A stretch of DNA of 64,000 bases from Bradyrhizobium tropiciagri. Lineage in GTDB: Bacteria > Pseudomonadota > Alphaproteobacteria > Rhizobiales > Xanthobacteraceae. Position numbers and translations under genes: made by a program. Location: the NCBI RefSeq assembly GCF_001189845.1, contig NZ_LFLZ01000045.1, positions 1 to 64,000 on the forward strand, in the 5' to 3' direction. Positions 9,056-17,853 of this stretch are shown piece by piece; the stretch's first letter is position 1, and each line of letters begins with the position of its first letter. Below the pieces are notes generated by a model, which saw only the letters and a program-made list of their open reading frames with translations, had not been told where the DNA came from and did no database searches.

Positions 9056-9561
9056 TGCGGTCGCGCGCGCTTGCAGCCGCTCTTCTTACGGCCAGCCTGA
9101 TGCTCGGCGCGATGCCCGCGCGGGCGGTGCTGCCCGACGAGATCATGACGGATCCGGCGAAGGAGGCGAGGGCGCGCGAGCTCTCCAAAGAGCTGCGCTG
9201 CATGGTCTGCCAGAACCAGTCGATCGACGATTCGGAGGCGCCGCTGGCCCGCGACCTCCGCCTCCTGGTCCGTGAACGTATCTCGGCCGGCGACAGCGAC
9301 CGTCAGGTGATCGATTTCCTGGTCGCCCGCTACGGCGAATTCGTGCTGCTGAAGCCGCGTCTCAACGAGCACACGCTGGTGCTGTGGCTGACGCCGCCGC
9401 TGGCGCTTTTGCTGGGCGGTTTTGCGCTTTGGCGCCTCGGCAGGCGCAAGGGCAGTCTGGCCGCCGCCGGTGGCGATTCCGGCCCCGGACTGACGTCCGA
9501 CGAGCAGGCCCGCCTCGAACGGCTGCTGGCGGCCGAATCCGCGCCCGACAAGCCGCTTTAG
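9055..9561 (+). CDS. cycL: Apocytochrome c thiol reductase CcmH/CycL
   Basis: A 168-residue protein with a cleavable signal (MRSRALAAALLTASLMLGAMPARA) and the CcmH redox pair in 'LRCMVCQNQSIDDSEAPLARDLR' (CxxC at about residues 49-52). The C-terminal membrane helix lies at about residues 105-125. It keeps the CXXCH thiols of apocytochromes reduced before haem attachment. The ATG shares one base with the cycK stop, which decides this start over an in-frame upstream one inside cycK. No ccmG gene is present here, so the thioredoxin partner must be encoded elsewhere. Confidence 0.94.
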   Translation: MRSRALAAALLTASLMLGAMPARAVLPDEIMTDPAKEARARELSKELRCMVCQNQSIDDSEAPLARDLRLLVRERISAGDSDRQVIDFLVARYGEFVLLKPRLNEHTLVLWLTPPLALLLGGFALWRLGRRKGSLAAAGGDSGPGLTSDEQARLERLLAAESAPDKPL

Positions 9562-9731
9562 TTCCTTTCTAAGCCCTTAATTCGGCTGCGCTATTCTGCC
9601 GCAGCGCGAACCCGCTCGATTACAAAAGTTTAATTCCGCAGCCAGCGCGCTGTAAGGCTGATGACCCCATGTTCAGACGCATCAGGTGCCCGCCCCCGCA
9701 CCGGTGATTCTGGCCTTGGAGATTTCAACAC

Positions 9732-11318
9732 ATGACTGATCGTCCCGACCTCTCGTCCCTTCCGTCCTACAAGGCGCCGAAGCGCTCGCTGTTCTCTGCC
9801 CGCAAACTTGCGCTGATGGCCTCGGTCGTGGCCGGCCTCGGTGCCGCTACCTATGGCTTCAGCCCCACCCACAACCCCGCTGACCTGTTCACGACGCCTG
9901 CGCATGCGCAGGTCAATAACGAGGTCAAGAAGGTCCAGCAGCCGGTCGGCTTTGCCGACATCGTCGAGCGCGTGAAGCCGTCGGTGATCTCGGTCAAGGT
10001 CAACATTCGCGAGAAGGTCGCGAAGGACGACAGCAACAATGACGATTCGCCGTTCCAGCCGGGTTCGCCGATGGAGCGCTTCTTCCGCCGCTTTGGCGGT
10101 CCGGATGGCTTGCCTCCGGGCCTGCGCGGTGGACCGCGTGGCGGTGGCGTGGTGACGGGCCAAGGCTCCGGCTTCTTCATCTCGGCTGACGGCTATGCCG
10201 TGACCAACAATCACGTCGTCGACGGCGCCGACAAGGTCGAAGTCACGACCGATGACGGCAAGACCTATTCCGCCAAGGTGATCGGCACCGATCCGCGCAC
10301 CGACCTCGCCCTGATCAAGGTCGAGGGCGGCTCCAACTTCCAGTTTGCCAAGCTCTCCGACAGCAAGCCGCGCATCGGCGACTGGGTGCTGGCGGTCGGC
10401 AATCCCTTCGGTCTCGGCGGCACCGTGACCGCGGGCATCGTCTCGGCCTCCGGCCGCGACATCGGCAACGGTCCGTATGACGACTTCATCCAGATCGATG
10501 CGCCCGTGAACAAGGGCAATTCGGGTGGCCCGGCGTTCGACGTGTCGGGTGAGGTGATGGGCGTCAACACCGCGATCTACTCGCCGTCCGGCGGCAGCGT
10601 CGGCATCGCGTTCTCGATCCCGGCCCAGACCGTCAAGAGCGTCGTTGCCCAACTGAAGGACAAGGGCTCGGTCAGCCGCGGCTGGATCGGCGTCCAGATC
10701 CAGCCGGTGACTTCTGACATCGCCGACAGCCTCGGCATGAAGAAGGCCGAAGGCGCGCTGGTTGCCGAACCGCAGGCCAACGGCCCCGCGGCCAAGGCCG
10801 GCATCGAGTCCGGTGACGTCATCACCGCCGTCAATGGCGAGCCGGTGAAGGATGCGCGCGAACTCGCCCGCACCATCGGCGGCCTCGCGCCCGGCAATGC
10901 CGTGAAGCTGAACGTGCTGCACAAGGGGCAGGACAAGACCGTCAACCTGACGCTCGGCCAGTTGCCGAACAGCCTGGAAGCCAAGGCTGACACCAACAAC
11001 GACGGCGACAAGGGTAACTCGTCCCGCGGCACCGACGTGCCGAAGCTCGGCCTCACGGTGGCGCCCGCCAACAGCGTGGCCGGCGCCGGCAAGGAAGGCG
11101 TGGTCGTGACCGAAGTCGATCCCAAGAGTGCTGCCGCTGAGCGGGGCTTCAAGGAAGGCGACGTGATCCTCGAGGTCGCCGGCAAGTCCGTCGGCACCGC
11201 CGGTGAGGTGCGTGATGCGATCACCGCGGCGCGCAATGACAACAAGAACAGCGTTCTCATGCGCGTGAAGAGCGGCGGTTCGTCGCGGTTCGTGGCAGTG
11301 CCGCTGGCCAAGGGATAA
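9732..11318 (+). CDS. degP: DegP/HtrA-family periplasmic serine protease
   Basis: A 528-residue Do-type protease and chaperone. An N-terminal membrane or signal segment (about 28-46) precedes the trypsin-like domain with the catalytic triad His near 161 ('NNHVVDGADK'), Asp near 191 ('DPRTDLALIK') and Ser near 264 ('NKGNSGGPAF'). Two PDZ domains follow ('GWIGVQIQPVTSDIADSLGMK', 'KLGLTVAPANSVAGAGKEG'). It degrades or refolds misfolded envelope proteins. The position after cycHJKL and before a two-component pair is the standard rhizobial arrangement (degP1). A clear terminator stands at 11450-11487. Confidence 0.95.
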   Translation: MTDRPDLSSLPSYKAPKRSLFSARKLALMASVVAGLGAATYGFSPTHNPADLFTTPAHAQVNNEVKKVQQPVGFADIVERVKPSVISVKVNIREKVAKDDSNNDDSPFQPGSPMERFFRRFGGPDGLPPGLRGGPRGGGVVTGQGSGFFISADGYAVTNNHVVDGADKVEVTTDDGKTYSAKVIGTDPRTDLALIKVEGGSNFQFAKLSDSKPRIGDWVLAVGNPFGLGGTVTAGIVSASGRDIGNGPYDDFIQIDAPVNKGNSGGPAFDVSGEVMGVNTAIYSPSGGSVGIAFSIPAQTVKSVVAQLKDKGSVSRGWIGVQIQPVTSDIADSLGMKKAEGALVAEPQANGPAAKAGIESGDVITAVNGEPVKDARELARTIGGLAPGNAVKLNVLHKGQDKTVNLTLGQLPNSLEAKADTNNDGDKGNSSRGTDVPKLGLTVAPANSVAGAGKEGVVVTEVDPKSAAAERGFKEGDVILEVAGKSVGTAGEVRDAITAARNDNKNSVLMRVKSGGSSRFVAVPLAKG

Positions 11319-11449
11319 CTATCTATGAGTTGGAAAGCGTCGCCGGCATTCGTCGCCCCCGCCGACGGCGCTTTCCGGGGGGTGGGCCCCTTGCTCGCTC
11401 CCTATGTTGCCTTTCGATGGAATATGCCCCCCTCCGTCGGAAGGTCTCA

Positions 11450-11487
11450 GGGCGGTGGAGTCCCCCAGCTTCACCGCCCACTTTTTC
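11450..11487 (+). terminator. Rho-independent terminator after degP
   Basis: Stem GGGCGGTGGAG (11450-11460) pairs with CTTCACCGCCC (11469-11479) with one G-T wobble; an 8-base loop lies between, and TTTTT follows at 11482-11486. It separates degP from the next regulator pair. Confidence 0.8.
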
Positions 11488-11563
11488 CTAACAATTCCGG
11501 AATATGCGCGGTCGTCTTGCATGTGCAGGCCGGCCGCGCCATGCTGACAGAGGGCCCATTCCC

Positions 11564-12265
11564 GTGACCGCCACCGCTCCGCAAATGCGCATCCTGATCA
11601 TCGAAGACGACCGCGAGTCAGCCGACTATCTGGTCAAGGCATTCCGTGAAGTCGGCTACATCGCCGATCTCGCCTCCGACGGCGAGGAAGGCCTGTCGAT
11701 GGCCGAAACCGGCGACTACGACGTGATGGTGGTGGATCGCATGCTGCCGAAGCGGGACGGCCTGTCGCTGATCGGTAGCCTGCGCGACAAGGGCAACCGG
11801 ACGCCGGTGCTGATCCTCTCAGCGCTCGGCCAGGTCGATGACCGCATCAAGGGCCTTCGCGCCGGCGGCGATGACTATCTGCCGAAACCCTATTCCTTCG
11901 CCGAGCTGCTCGCGCGCGTCGAGGTGCTGTCGCGGCGCAATGTCGGGCCGGCCGAGGAGACCACCTACAAGGTCGGCGACCTCGAGCTCGATCGGCTGTC
12001 GCATCGCGTCGCCCGCGGCAAGGACGAGCTGACCTTGCAGCCGCGCGAGTTCCGCCTGCTCGAATATCTGATGAAGCATGCGGGGCAGGTGGTGACGCGC
12101 ACGATGCTGCTCGAGAATGTCTGGGACTATCATTTCGATCCACAGACCAACGTCATCGACGTCCACATCTCGCGGCTGCGCTCCAAGATCGACAAGGGTT
12201 TTGAGCGGCCGCTGCTGCATACCATCCGCGGCGCGGGGTATATGATCCGTGACGGCATTCGGTAA
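11564..12265 (+). CDS. OmpR-family response regulator
   Basis: A two-component response regulator of 233 residues from the GTG at 11564 (226 from the ATG at 11585). The receiver begins 'MRILIIEDDRESADYLVKAF', the phosphorylated Asp is in 'VMVVDRMLPKRDG' (about residue 58), the conserved Thr/Ser position is 'LILSALG' and the Lys is in 'YLPKPYSF'. The winged-helix DNA-binding domain ends 'LLHTIRGAGYMIRDG'. The GTG is preferred because AGAGGGC lies about ten bases upstream, while the ATG has no ribosome site. It overlaps the kinase gene by 17 bases and sits between degP and glnE, as in other rhizobia. The signal is unknown. Confidence 0.9.
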   Translation: MTATAPQMRILIIEDDRESADYLVKAFREVGYIADLASDGEEGLSMAETGDYDVMVVDRMLPKRDGLSLIGSLRDKGNRTPVLILSALGQVDDRIKGLRAGGDDYLPKPYSFAELLARVEVLSRRNVGPAEETTYKVGDLELDRLSHRVARGKDELTLQPREFRLLEYLMKHAGQVVTRTMLLENVWDYHFDPQTNVIDVHISRLRSKIDKGFERPLLHTIRGAGYMIRDGIR

Positions 12266-13703
12266 ACTGATCCGGACCACGGCGTTTCGGCTGACGCTGG
12301 TCTATCTGTTCCTGTTCGCGCTGTTCGCCGCCTCGTTGCTGGCTTACTTCGCCTGGAACACACGGCGGCTGATCACCGAGCAGATCACGACGACCGTCAA
12401 CGTCGAGATCGGCGAGATCACGTCCATCTATAACCGCCGCGGCCTGCACGGCCTGCTGACCACCATGGGCAATCGTGCGCTGCGGCCGGGCGCCAACCTT
12501 TATCTTCTAACCGCACCGAACGGGCAGGCGCTGGCCGGCAATGTCGGCTCGCTGGCGCCGGGCGTGATGAGCGTGCAGGGCTGGAGCGAGACCGCCTACC
12601 GCCGGATCGACGAGCAGGACAAGACCGACCATCGCGCGCTGGTGCGGGTCGCCGAGATGGACAACGGCTTCCGCCTCCTGGTCGGGCGCGACCTCGAGGA
12701 GCGGCGGCGGCTGTTCGGCATCGTCGCCAAGGCCGCGCAATGGTCGATCCTCGTCGTGGTCGTGCTCGGCATCGGCGGCGGTATCTTCGTCGCCCGCCGC
12801 GTGCTGCACCGGATCGACGCCATGACCGGCACCACGAGGCGCATCATGGCGGGCGATCTGTCCGGCCGGCTGCCGGTCGGCCGCAGCGGCGACGAGCTCG
12901 ACCGCCTCGCGGAAAATCTCAACGTCATGCTGGAACGCATCGAGGCGCTGATGACGGGGCTGAAGGAGGTCTCCGACAACATCGCCCACGACCTCAAGAC
13001 GCCGCTGACGCGGCTGCGCAACCGCGCCGAGGAGGCGCTGGCGCGGTCGGGCAGCGAGGCCGACTACCGCGCGGCGCTGGAGCGGACGATCGAGGAATCC
13101 GACGGGCTGATCCGCACCTTCAACGCGCTGCTGATGATCGCGCGGGCCGAGTCCGGCCAGGCGCGCGGCAACATGGACGATTTCGACGGCGCCGACGTCG
13201 CCAACGGCATCCACGAATTGTACGAGCCGCTGGCCGAGGACGACGGCATGACGCTGCAGGTGAAGACCGCGCCGGCGCCGATTCACGGCAACCGCGAATT
13301 GATCAGCCAGGCGGTCGCCAACCTGGTCGAGAACGCCATCAAATATGGCAAGCCCGACGCTGGCGTCGAGCCGATGAAGGCGGATGCACGCGAGATCCTG
13401 ATCGAGGCGCGGCGCGAGGGCGATCAGGTCCTGCTCAGCGTCACCGACCACGGTCCGGGTATCCCCGAGGGCGATCGCAAGCACGCGGTGGAGCGCTTCG
13501 TCCGGCTCGAGGCGAGCCGTACCTTACCCGGTTCCGGTCTCGGCCTCAGCCTGGCCTCCGCGGTCGCCACGCTCCATGGCGGCGAGCTGCGGCTCGGCGA
13601 TGCCCATCCCGGGCTGGTGGCCACCCTGGTGCTGCCGGCGCGGGCGGGCGGCAGTGACAGGCTTGCGGCTCAAACGCAGGATGTGCCACAGAAGGCGGCA
13701 TGA
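12249..13703 (+). CDS. Sensor histidine kinase with HAMP domain
   Basis: A 484-residue membrane kinase paired with the preceding regulator. Helices are at about residues 14-36 and 163-183, with a periplasmic domain of about 125 residues between them. A HAMP domain ('RRVLHRIDAMTGTTRRIMAGDLSGRLPV') leads into the H box 'SDNIAHDLKTPLTRLRNRAEEAL' (His about 247). The ATPase part shows N box 'NLVENAIKY', 'DHGPGIP' and 'GSGLGLSLASAV'. The start is a GTG inside the regulator gene. The stop overlaps the glnE ATG, so glnE may be cotranscribed with this pair. The family resembles heavy-metal or envelope sensors of the CpxA/QseC type, but the ligand cannot be told. Confidence 0.9.
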   Translation: MTAFGKLIRTTAFRLTLVYLFLFALFAASLLAYFAWNTRRLITEQITTTVNVEIGEITSIYNRRGLHGLLTTMGNRALRPGANLYLLTAPNGQALAGNVGSLAPGVMSVQGWSETAYRRIDEQDKTDHRALVRVAEMDNGFRLLVGRDLEERRRLFGIVAKAAQWSILVVVVLGIGGGIFVARRVLHRIDAMTGTTRRIMAGDLSGRLPVGRSGDELDRLAENLNVMLERIEALMTGLKEVSDNIAHDLKTPLTRLRNRAEEALARSGSEADYRAALERTIEESDGLIRTFNALLMIARAESGQARGNMDDFDGADVANGIHELYEPLAEDDGMTLQVKTAPAPIHGNRELISQAVANLVENAIKYGKPDAGVEPMKADAREILIEARREGDQVLLSVTDHGPGIPEGDRKHAVERFVRLEASRTLPGSGLGLSLASAVATLHGGELRLGDAHPGLVATLVLPARAGGSDRLAAQTQDVPQKAA

Positions 13704-16663
13704 ATGCCGCCGCGCCGGGAAACGCGGATCGACACCGTCTGGCCGCGCGGTTCGCGGATGGACCGCGTGTCGCCGCGCCCGAATCCGCCGATCAGCGCCT
13801 GACTGACTGGTTCGCCGAGCTCGAGCCGGCGCAATCGGCCGCGCTCGCAGCCTTGCTGGAGCATCCGTTCGCACGGGAAATCCTGCGCGGCATCGCCGAG
13901 TTCTCGCCCTATCTGTTCGAGCTCGCGCGCGCCGATGCCGGGCGGTTGATCCGGATCCTGTCATGCGACCCGGAACAGCATCTGGCCGGCCTGATCGAGA
14001 CCACCTCGCGCGACGTGCTCGCCGCCGGCAGCGAGGCCGACGTGATGGTGCTGCTTCGCCGCATGAAGGCGGAGGCCGCGCTGATGATCGCGCTGTGCGA
14101 CATCGGCGGCGTCTGGCCGGTGATGCGGGTGACGGCGGCGCTGACCGACATCGCGGTGAATTCGGTGCAGTCGGCGCTGCGATATTTGTTCCGGCAGGAA
14201 GTCGCCCGCGGCCGCATGACCGCCGTTGATCCCGAGCATCCGGAAGTCGGCTCGGGCCTGATCGTGCTTGCGATGGGCAAGATGGGCGCGGGCGAGCTGA
14301 ACTATTCCAGCGACATCGACCTCATCGTGTTCTTCGATCGCACGGCGACCTCGCTCGCCGAGGATATCGAGCCGCAGCCGTTCTTCGTCCGCGTCACCCA
14401 GGCGATGGCGCGGATGCTGCAGCAGCGCTCGGGCGAGGGCTATGTGTTCCGGGTCGATCTCAGGCTGCGCCCGGACCCGGCCTCGACCCAGGTCGCGATC
14501 TCGACCGACGCGGCCTTGCACTATTACGAGCGCGAGGGGCGGACCTGGGAGCGCGCTGCGATGATCAAGGCGCGGCCGTGCGCCGGCGATCCCAGGGCGG
14601 GCGAGGCGCTGATCGCCGAGCTCGCGCCCTTCGTCTGGCGCAAGCACCTGGATTTTGCCGCGCTCGCCGACGTCCACGACATGAAGCGGCAGATGCAGAC
14701 CTATCGCGGCCAGAGCGAGATCTCGGTCGAGGGCCACAACGTCAAGGTCGGCCGCGGCGGCATCCGCGAGATCGAGTTCTTCGCCCAGACCCAGCAGCTG
14801 ATCGCCGGCGGCCGCCATCCCGAGCTGCGGGTGCGGCCGACGCTGGAGGCGCTCAACGTGCTCGCCAACAGCAACTGGATCACCTTTGAGGCGCGCGACG
14901 AGCTGACGACGGCCTACGAATTCCTGCGCCGGGTCGAGCACCGGTTGCAGATGATCGCCGACGAGCAGACCCATTCGCTGCCCGAAGCGCCTGAGGACGT
15001 CGAGCGCTTCGCGCATTTCTTCGGCTACGAGAATCGCGAGGCCTTCGCGAAGGATCTGCTCGGTCAGCTCAAGATCGTGCAAAACCACTACGGCAAGCTG
15101 TTCGAGGGTGACGATCCGACCGGCACTGCGAAGCTGCCGGATGTCGACTACGGCGCCGGGCCTGAAGACGGCCGCCTGATCGAGCATCTCGCCCAACTCG
15201 GTTTCAAGAAGCCCGTCGCGGTGGCCGGCACCGTGCAGCAGTGGATCGAGGGTGATTACCGCGCGCTGCGCGTCGAGGCGACGCGGGCGGCATTCCTCGA
15301 ATTCATTCCCGGCCTGATCGACGGCCTCGCGCATGCCGAGGAGCCTGATGACGCGGTGGCGGCATTCGACCGTTTCCTCGGCGCGCTGCAGCGGGGCGGG
15401 CGGCTGATCTCGCTGCTCAGCCAGAACCGCGATTTCGTCGCGCTGGTGGCGCTGATCCTCGGCGCGGCGCCGCGGCTCGGCGACATGCTGGCGCGGCAGC
15501 CGCAGATCATGGACGGCCTGGTCGATCCGCGCTTCTTCGGCGCGATGCCGGACAAGAAGGAGCTGTCGGAGCGGCTTGCCGCCACCTTGCAGGATGCCTC
15601 GTCCTATGAGGATTTCCTCGATCGTCTGAGGTTGTTCGGCCAGGAGAGCCTGTTCCTGATCGGCACGCGGATCCTGTCCGGCACGGTGTCGGCGCAGCTC
15701 GCCAGCACAGCCTTTGCCGATGTCGCGGAGGGGATCGTGCACACCGTGCACGGCCTCGTCACCGACCAGTTTGCCGCGCAGTATGGCCGCATCAAAGGGC
15801 AGGAGACCGCGATCATCGCGATGGGCCGGCTCGGCAGCCGCGAGATGACGGCGTCCTCCGACCTCGATCTGATCACGCTCTACGATTTCGACAGCGAGGC
15901 GCCGGATTCCGACGGCGAGCGCTCGCTGCATGGTGCGCAATATTTTGCCCGCTTCACCCAGCGCCTGATCAGCGCCTTCACCACCCGGACCAATTACGGC
16001 GTGCTGTACGAGGTCGACATGCGGCTGCGCCCGTCTGGCCGCGCCGGCCCGGTCGCCTCGCGCATCGATTCGTTCGCCGACTATCAGGAGCGCGAGGCCT
16101 GGACCTGGGAGCACATGGCGCTGACGCGCGCGCGCGTGATCTCATCGTCGCCGGAATTCCGCGAGAGGATCGAAACGATCATCCGCAGCGTGCTGACGAG
16201 GCCGCGCGATGCGGCGTCGACCGCGGCCGACGTCGCCGACATGCGGCGGGCGATCGCGCTGGAGAAGGGCGAGGATGATGTCTGGGACCTCAAGCTTGCT
16301 GCCGGCGGGCTCGTCGACATCGATTTCATCGCGCAATATCTCCAGCTTGCGCATGCTTCGGCGAAGCCGGAGATCCTCAGCGTCTCGACGCTTCAAGTGC
16401 TCGACAACGCCGCCAAGCTCGGCCTGCTCGGCCAGTCCGAGGCCGAGATCCTGCGCTCGGCGGCGCGGCTCTATCATGACCTGACGCAGATCCTGCGGCT
16501 GTGCGTCACCGGCAAGTTCAATCCGGAGACGGCGGGCGAAGACCTGCTGCGCGTGATGGCCCGGGCCGGCGACACGCCTGACTTCTCCGCGCTGGAGGCC
16601 CGGCTGCGCGAGACGCAAAGCGAGGTACGCCACGTCTTCAACGCGATCGTGGGCGGGGGTTAG
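13700..16663 (+). CDS. glnE: Glutamine synthetase adenylyltransferase/deadenylylase
   Basis: A 987-residue bifunctional enzyme that adds and removes AMP on glutamine synthetase according to PII state, tuning nitrogen assimilation. Two nucleotidyltransferase domains are evident: the deadenylylase-side motif 'MGKMGAGELNYSSDIDLIVFFD' (about residues 192-213) and the adenylylating motif 'GRLGSREMTASSDLDLITLYD' (about 710-730), each followed by a GlnD-type UR/helical domain ('GRGGIREIEFFAQ', 'AAGGLVDIDFIAQYLQL'). Full length is normal for the family. The start ATG overlaps the upstream kinase stop by four bases. Confidence 0.97.
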   Translation: MNAAAPGNADRHRLAARFADGPRVAAPESADQRLTDWFAELEPAQSAALAALLEHPFAREILRGIAEFSPYLFELARADAGRLIRILSCDPEQHLAGLIETTSRDVLAAGSEADVMVLLRRMKAEAALMIALCDIGGVWPVMRVTAALTDIAVNSVQSALRYLFRQEVARGRMTAVDPEHPEVGSGLIVLAMGKMGAGELNYSSDIDLIVFFDRTATSLAEDIEPQPFFVRVTQAMARMLQQRSGEGYVFRVDLRLRPDPASTQVAISTDAALHYYEREGRTWERAAMIKARPCAGDPRAGEALIAELAPFVWRKHLDFAALADVHDMKRQMQTYRGQSEISVEGHNVKVGRGGIREIEFFAQTQQLIAGGRHPELRVRPTLEALNVLANSNWITFEARDELTTAYEFLRRVEHRLQMIADEQTHSLPEAPEDVERFAHFFGYENREAFAKDLLGQLKIVQNHYGKLFEGDDPTGTAKLPDVDYGAGPEDGRLIEHLAQLGFKKPVAVAGTVQQWIEGDYRALRVEATRAAFLEFIPGLIDGLAHAEEPDDAVAAFDRFLGALQRGGRLISLLSQNRDFVALVALILGAAPRLGDMLARQPQIMDGLVDPRFFGAMPDKKELSERLAATLQDASSYEDFLDRLRLFGQESLFLIGTRILSGTVSAQLASTAFADVAEGIVHTVHGLVTDQFAAQYGRIKGQETAIIAMGRLGSREMTASSDLDLITLYDFDSEAPDSDGERSLHGAQYFARFTQRLISAFTTRTNYGVLYEVDMRLRPSGRAGPVASRIDSFADYQEREAWTWEHMALTRARVISSSPEFRERIETIIRSVLTRPRDAASTAADVADMRRAIALEKGEDDVWDLKLAAGGLVDIDFIAQYLQLAHASAKPEILSVSTLQVLDNAAKLGLLGQSEAEILRSAARLYHDLTQILRLCVTGKFNPETAGEDLLRVMARAGDTPDFSALEARLRETQSEVRHVFNAIVGGG

Positions 16664-16682
16664 CGAGAAGGAAGTTGGACCC

Positions 16683-16784
16683 GTCATCCTGAGGAGCGCG
16701 TAGCGCGTCTCGAAGGATGTACGGCCACCAGCCGGGCCGTCGACCCTTCGAGACGGCCGCTGCGCGGCCTCCTCAGGGTGACGG
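16683..16784. repeat. Interspersed repeat, family B, copy 1
   Basis: A 102-base near-palindrome beginning 'gtcatcctgagga' and ending 'cctcagggtgacgg', with 'ctcgaaggatg' and 'cccttcgag' inside. A second copy is at 36568-36673. It lies between the convergent ends of glnE and fdsD and may act as a bidirectional terminator or a selfish element. Confidence 0.8.
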
Positions 16785-16810
16785 TGAGGGAAGGTCGCGC
16801 GCGCTATTCG

Positions 16811-17032
16811 CTACGCCTGCAGCTTCAGCTTGAGCAGCGCATCGCGGACGTCGGGCTCGAGGCCGGCGCCGCCGGCGTCGAGATGGGCGAAGATCTGCTT
16901 GCGCATCCGCGGATCCCAGAACTTCCAGATGTGCTCGGAAATGCCCTGCACGGCGCGGTCGTGGCCCTGGCTGTGGAAGAACTTTCCGATCTGGTTCGCC
17001 ATATAGACCAGTTTGTCAGGCGACGACGACAT
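16811..17032 (-). CDS. fdsD: Formate dehydrogenase delta subunit
   Basis: A 73-residue protein beginning 'MSSSPDKLVYMANQIGKFF' and containing 'IWKFWDPRMRKQIFAHLDAGG', the FdsD signature. FdsD is the small extra subunit of the NAD-dependent, molybdenum-containing FdsGBAD complex, needed for assembly and activity. The start at 17032 overlaps the end of fdhD by 17 bases, so it is the last gene of the operon. An upstream start in the same frame would lie inside fdhD and is rejected. Confidence 0.93.
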   Translation of the reverse strand: MSSSPDKLVYMANQIGKFFHSQGHDRAVQGISEHIWKFWDPRMRKQIFAHLDAGGAGLEPDVRDALLKLKLQA

Positions 17033-17851
17033 AGGCGGACTCCTTGCCGGGCACCGCGCCTGTGACGCGTTCCGGATGCGTAAAGATCTCAAATCCATCG
17101 GCGCGGGCGATCGCGGCGAGCGTGATGCCGGCGGCATCCGCCATCCGCACCGCAAGCGCGGTTGGCGCCGACACGGCCGCAATCAGCGGCGCGCCGATCG
17201 CGGCGGTCTTCTGCACCATTTCGACCGAGACGCGGCTGGTCAGCAGCACGATGCCGTCGTTCGCGACCATCATGTCGCGGGCCAGCGCGCCGGCGAGCTT
17301 GTCCAGTGCATTGTGGCGGCCGACGTCCTCGCGCAGCGCCACGATGCGCGCGCGGCGGTCCAGAACGCGGCGGCGTGCACGGCGCGGGTCTGGTGGTTGA
17401 TCTCCTGCAGCGGCGCCACCGCCGCGACCGCAGTCATGATCTCGCGCGGCGAGAACACGCGGCCCGCCGGCACCACCGCGGCCGGTCGCACCGCCTCGCT
17501 GATCGAATCGAGGCCACACAGGCCGCAGCCGGTCGGGCCGGCGATGTTGCGGCGCCGCTCGGCGATCCGCTCCGCCTTGTCGGGCCCGAGCCACATCCGA
17601 AGCTCGATGCCGCCGTCGAGCTCGACGATGTCGAGGGTCTCGATTTCATCGGCCGATTGCACGATGCCTTCGCTCAGGCTGAATCCGACCGCGAAGTCGC
17701 CGAGGTCCTCGGGCGAGCCCATCATCACGGCGTAGGTGCCGCCATTATAGGTCAGCGCCAGCGGCGTCTCCTCGGGGATCAGGCGCGCACCGTCGCTGAA
17801 GACGCCGTCGCGCCAGACCTTCCGGATCGCCTTGTGGACGGGCTCGCGCAT
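17016..17851 (-). CDS. fdhD: FdhD/FdsC sulfur carrier for formate dehydrogenase, split by a one-base deletion
   Basis: About 278 residues when repaired. FdhD passes sulfur from the cysteine desulfurase to the Mo-bisMGD cofactor. The first frame gives 'MREPVHKAIRKVW' through the CxxC of 'GPTGCGLCGLDS' (two Cys, required for sulfur transfer) to 'NHQTRAVHAAAFWT'; the second gives 'IVALREDVGRHNALDKLAGALAR' to 'GKESAYVVVA'. The switch lies in 17346-17359, where 14 bases stand in place of 15. Adding one G restores 'FWTAARGIVALRED', the family sequence. It starts two bases after the fdsA stop and overlaps fdsD. I regard the break as a likely consensus error. Confidence 0.85.
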
Positions 17852-17853
17852 CG

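Noticed and set aside
13961..16114. 717-residue minus-strand open frame inside glnE
   Set aside because: It is antisense to a fully conserved gene and shows His/Arg-rich shadow composition.
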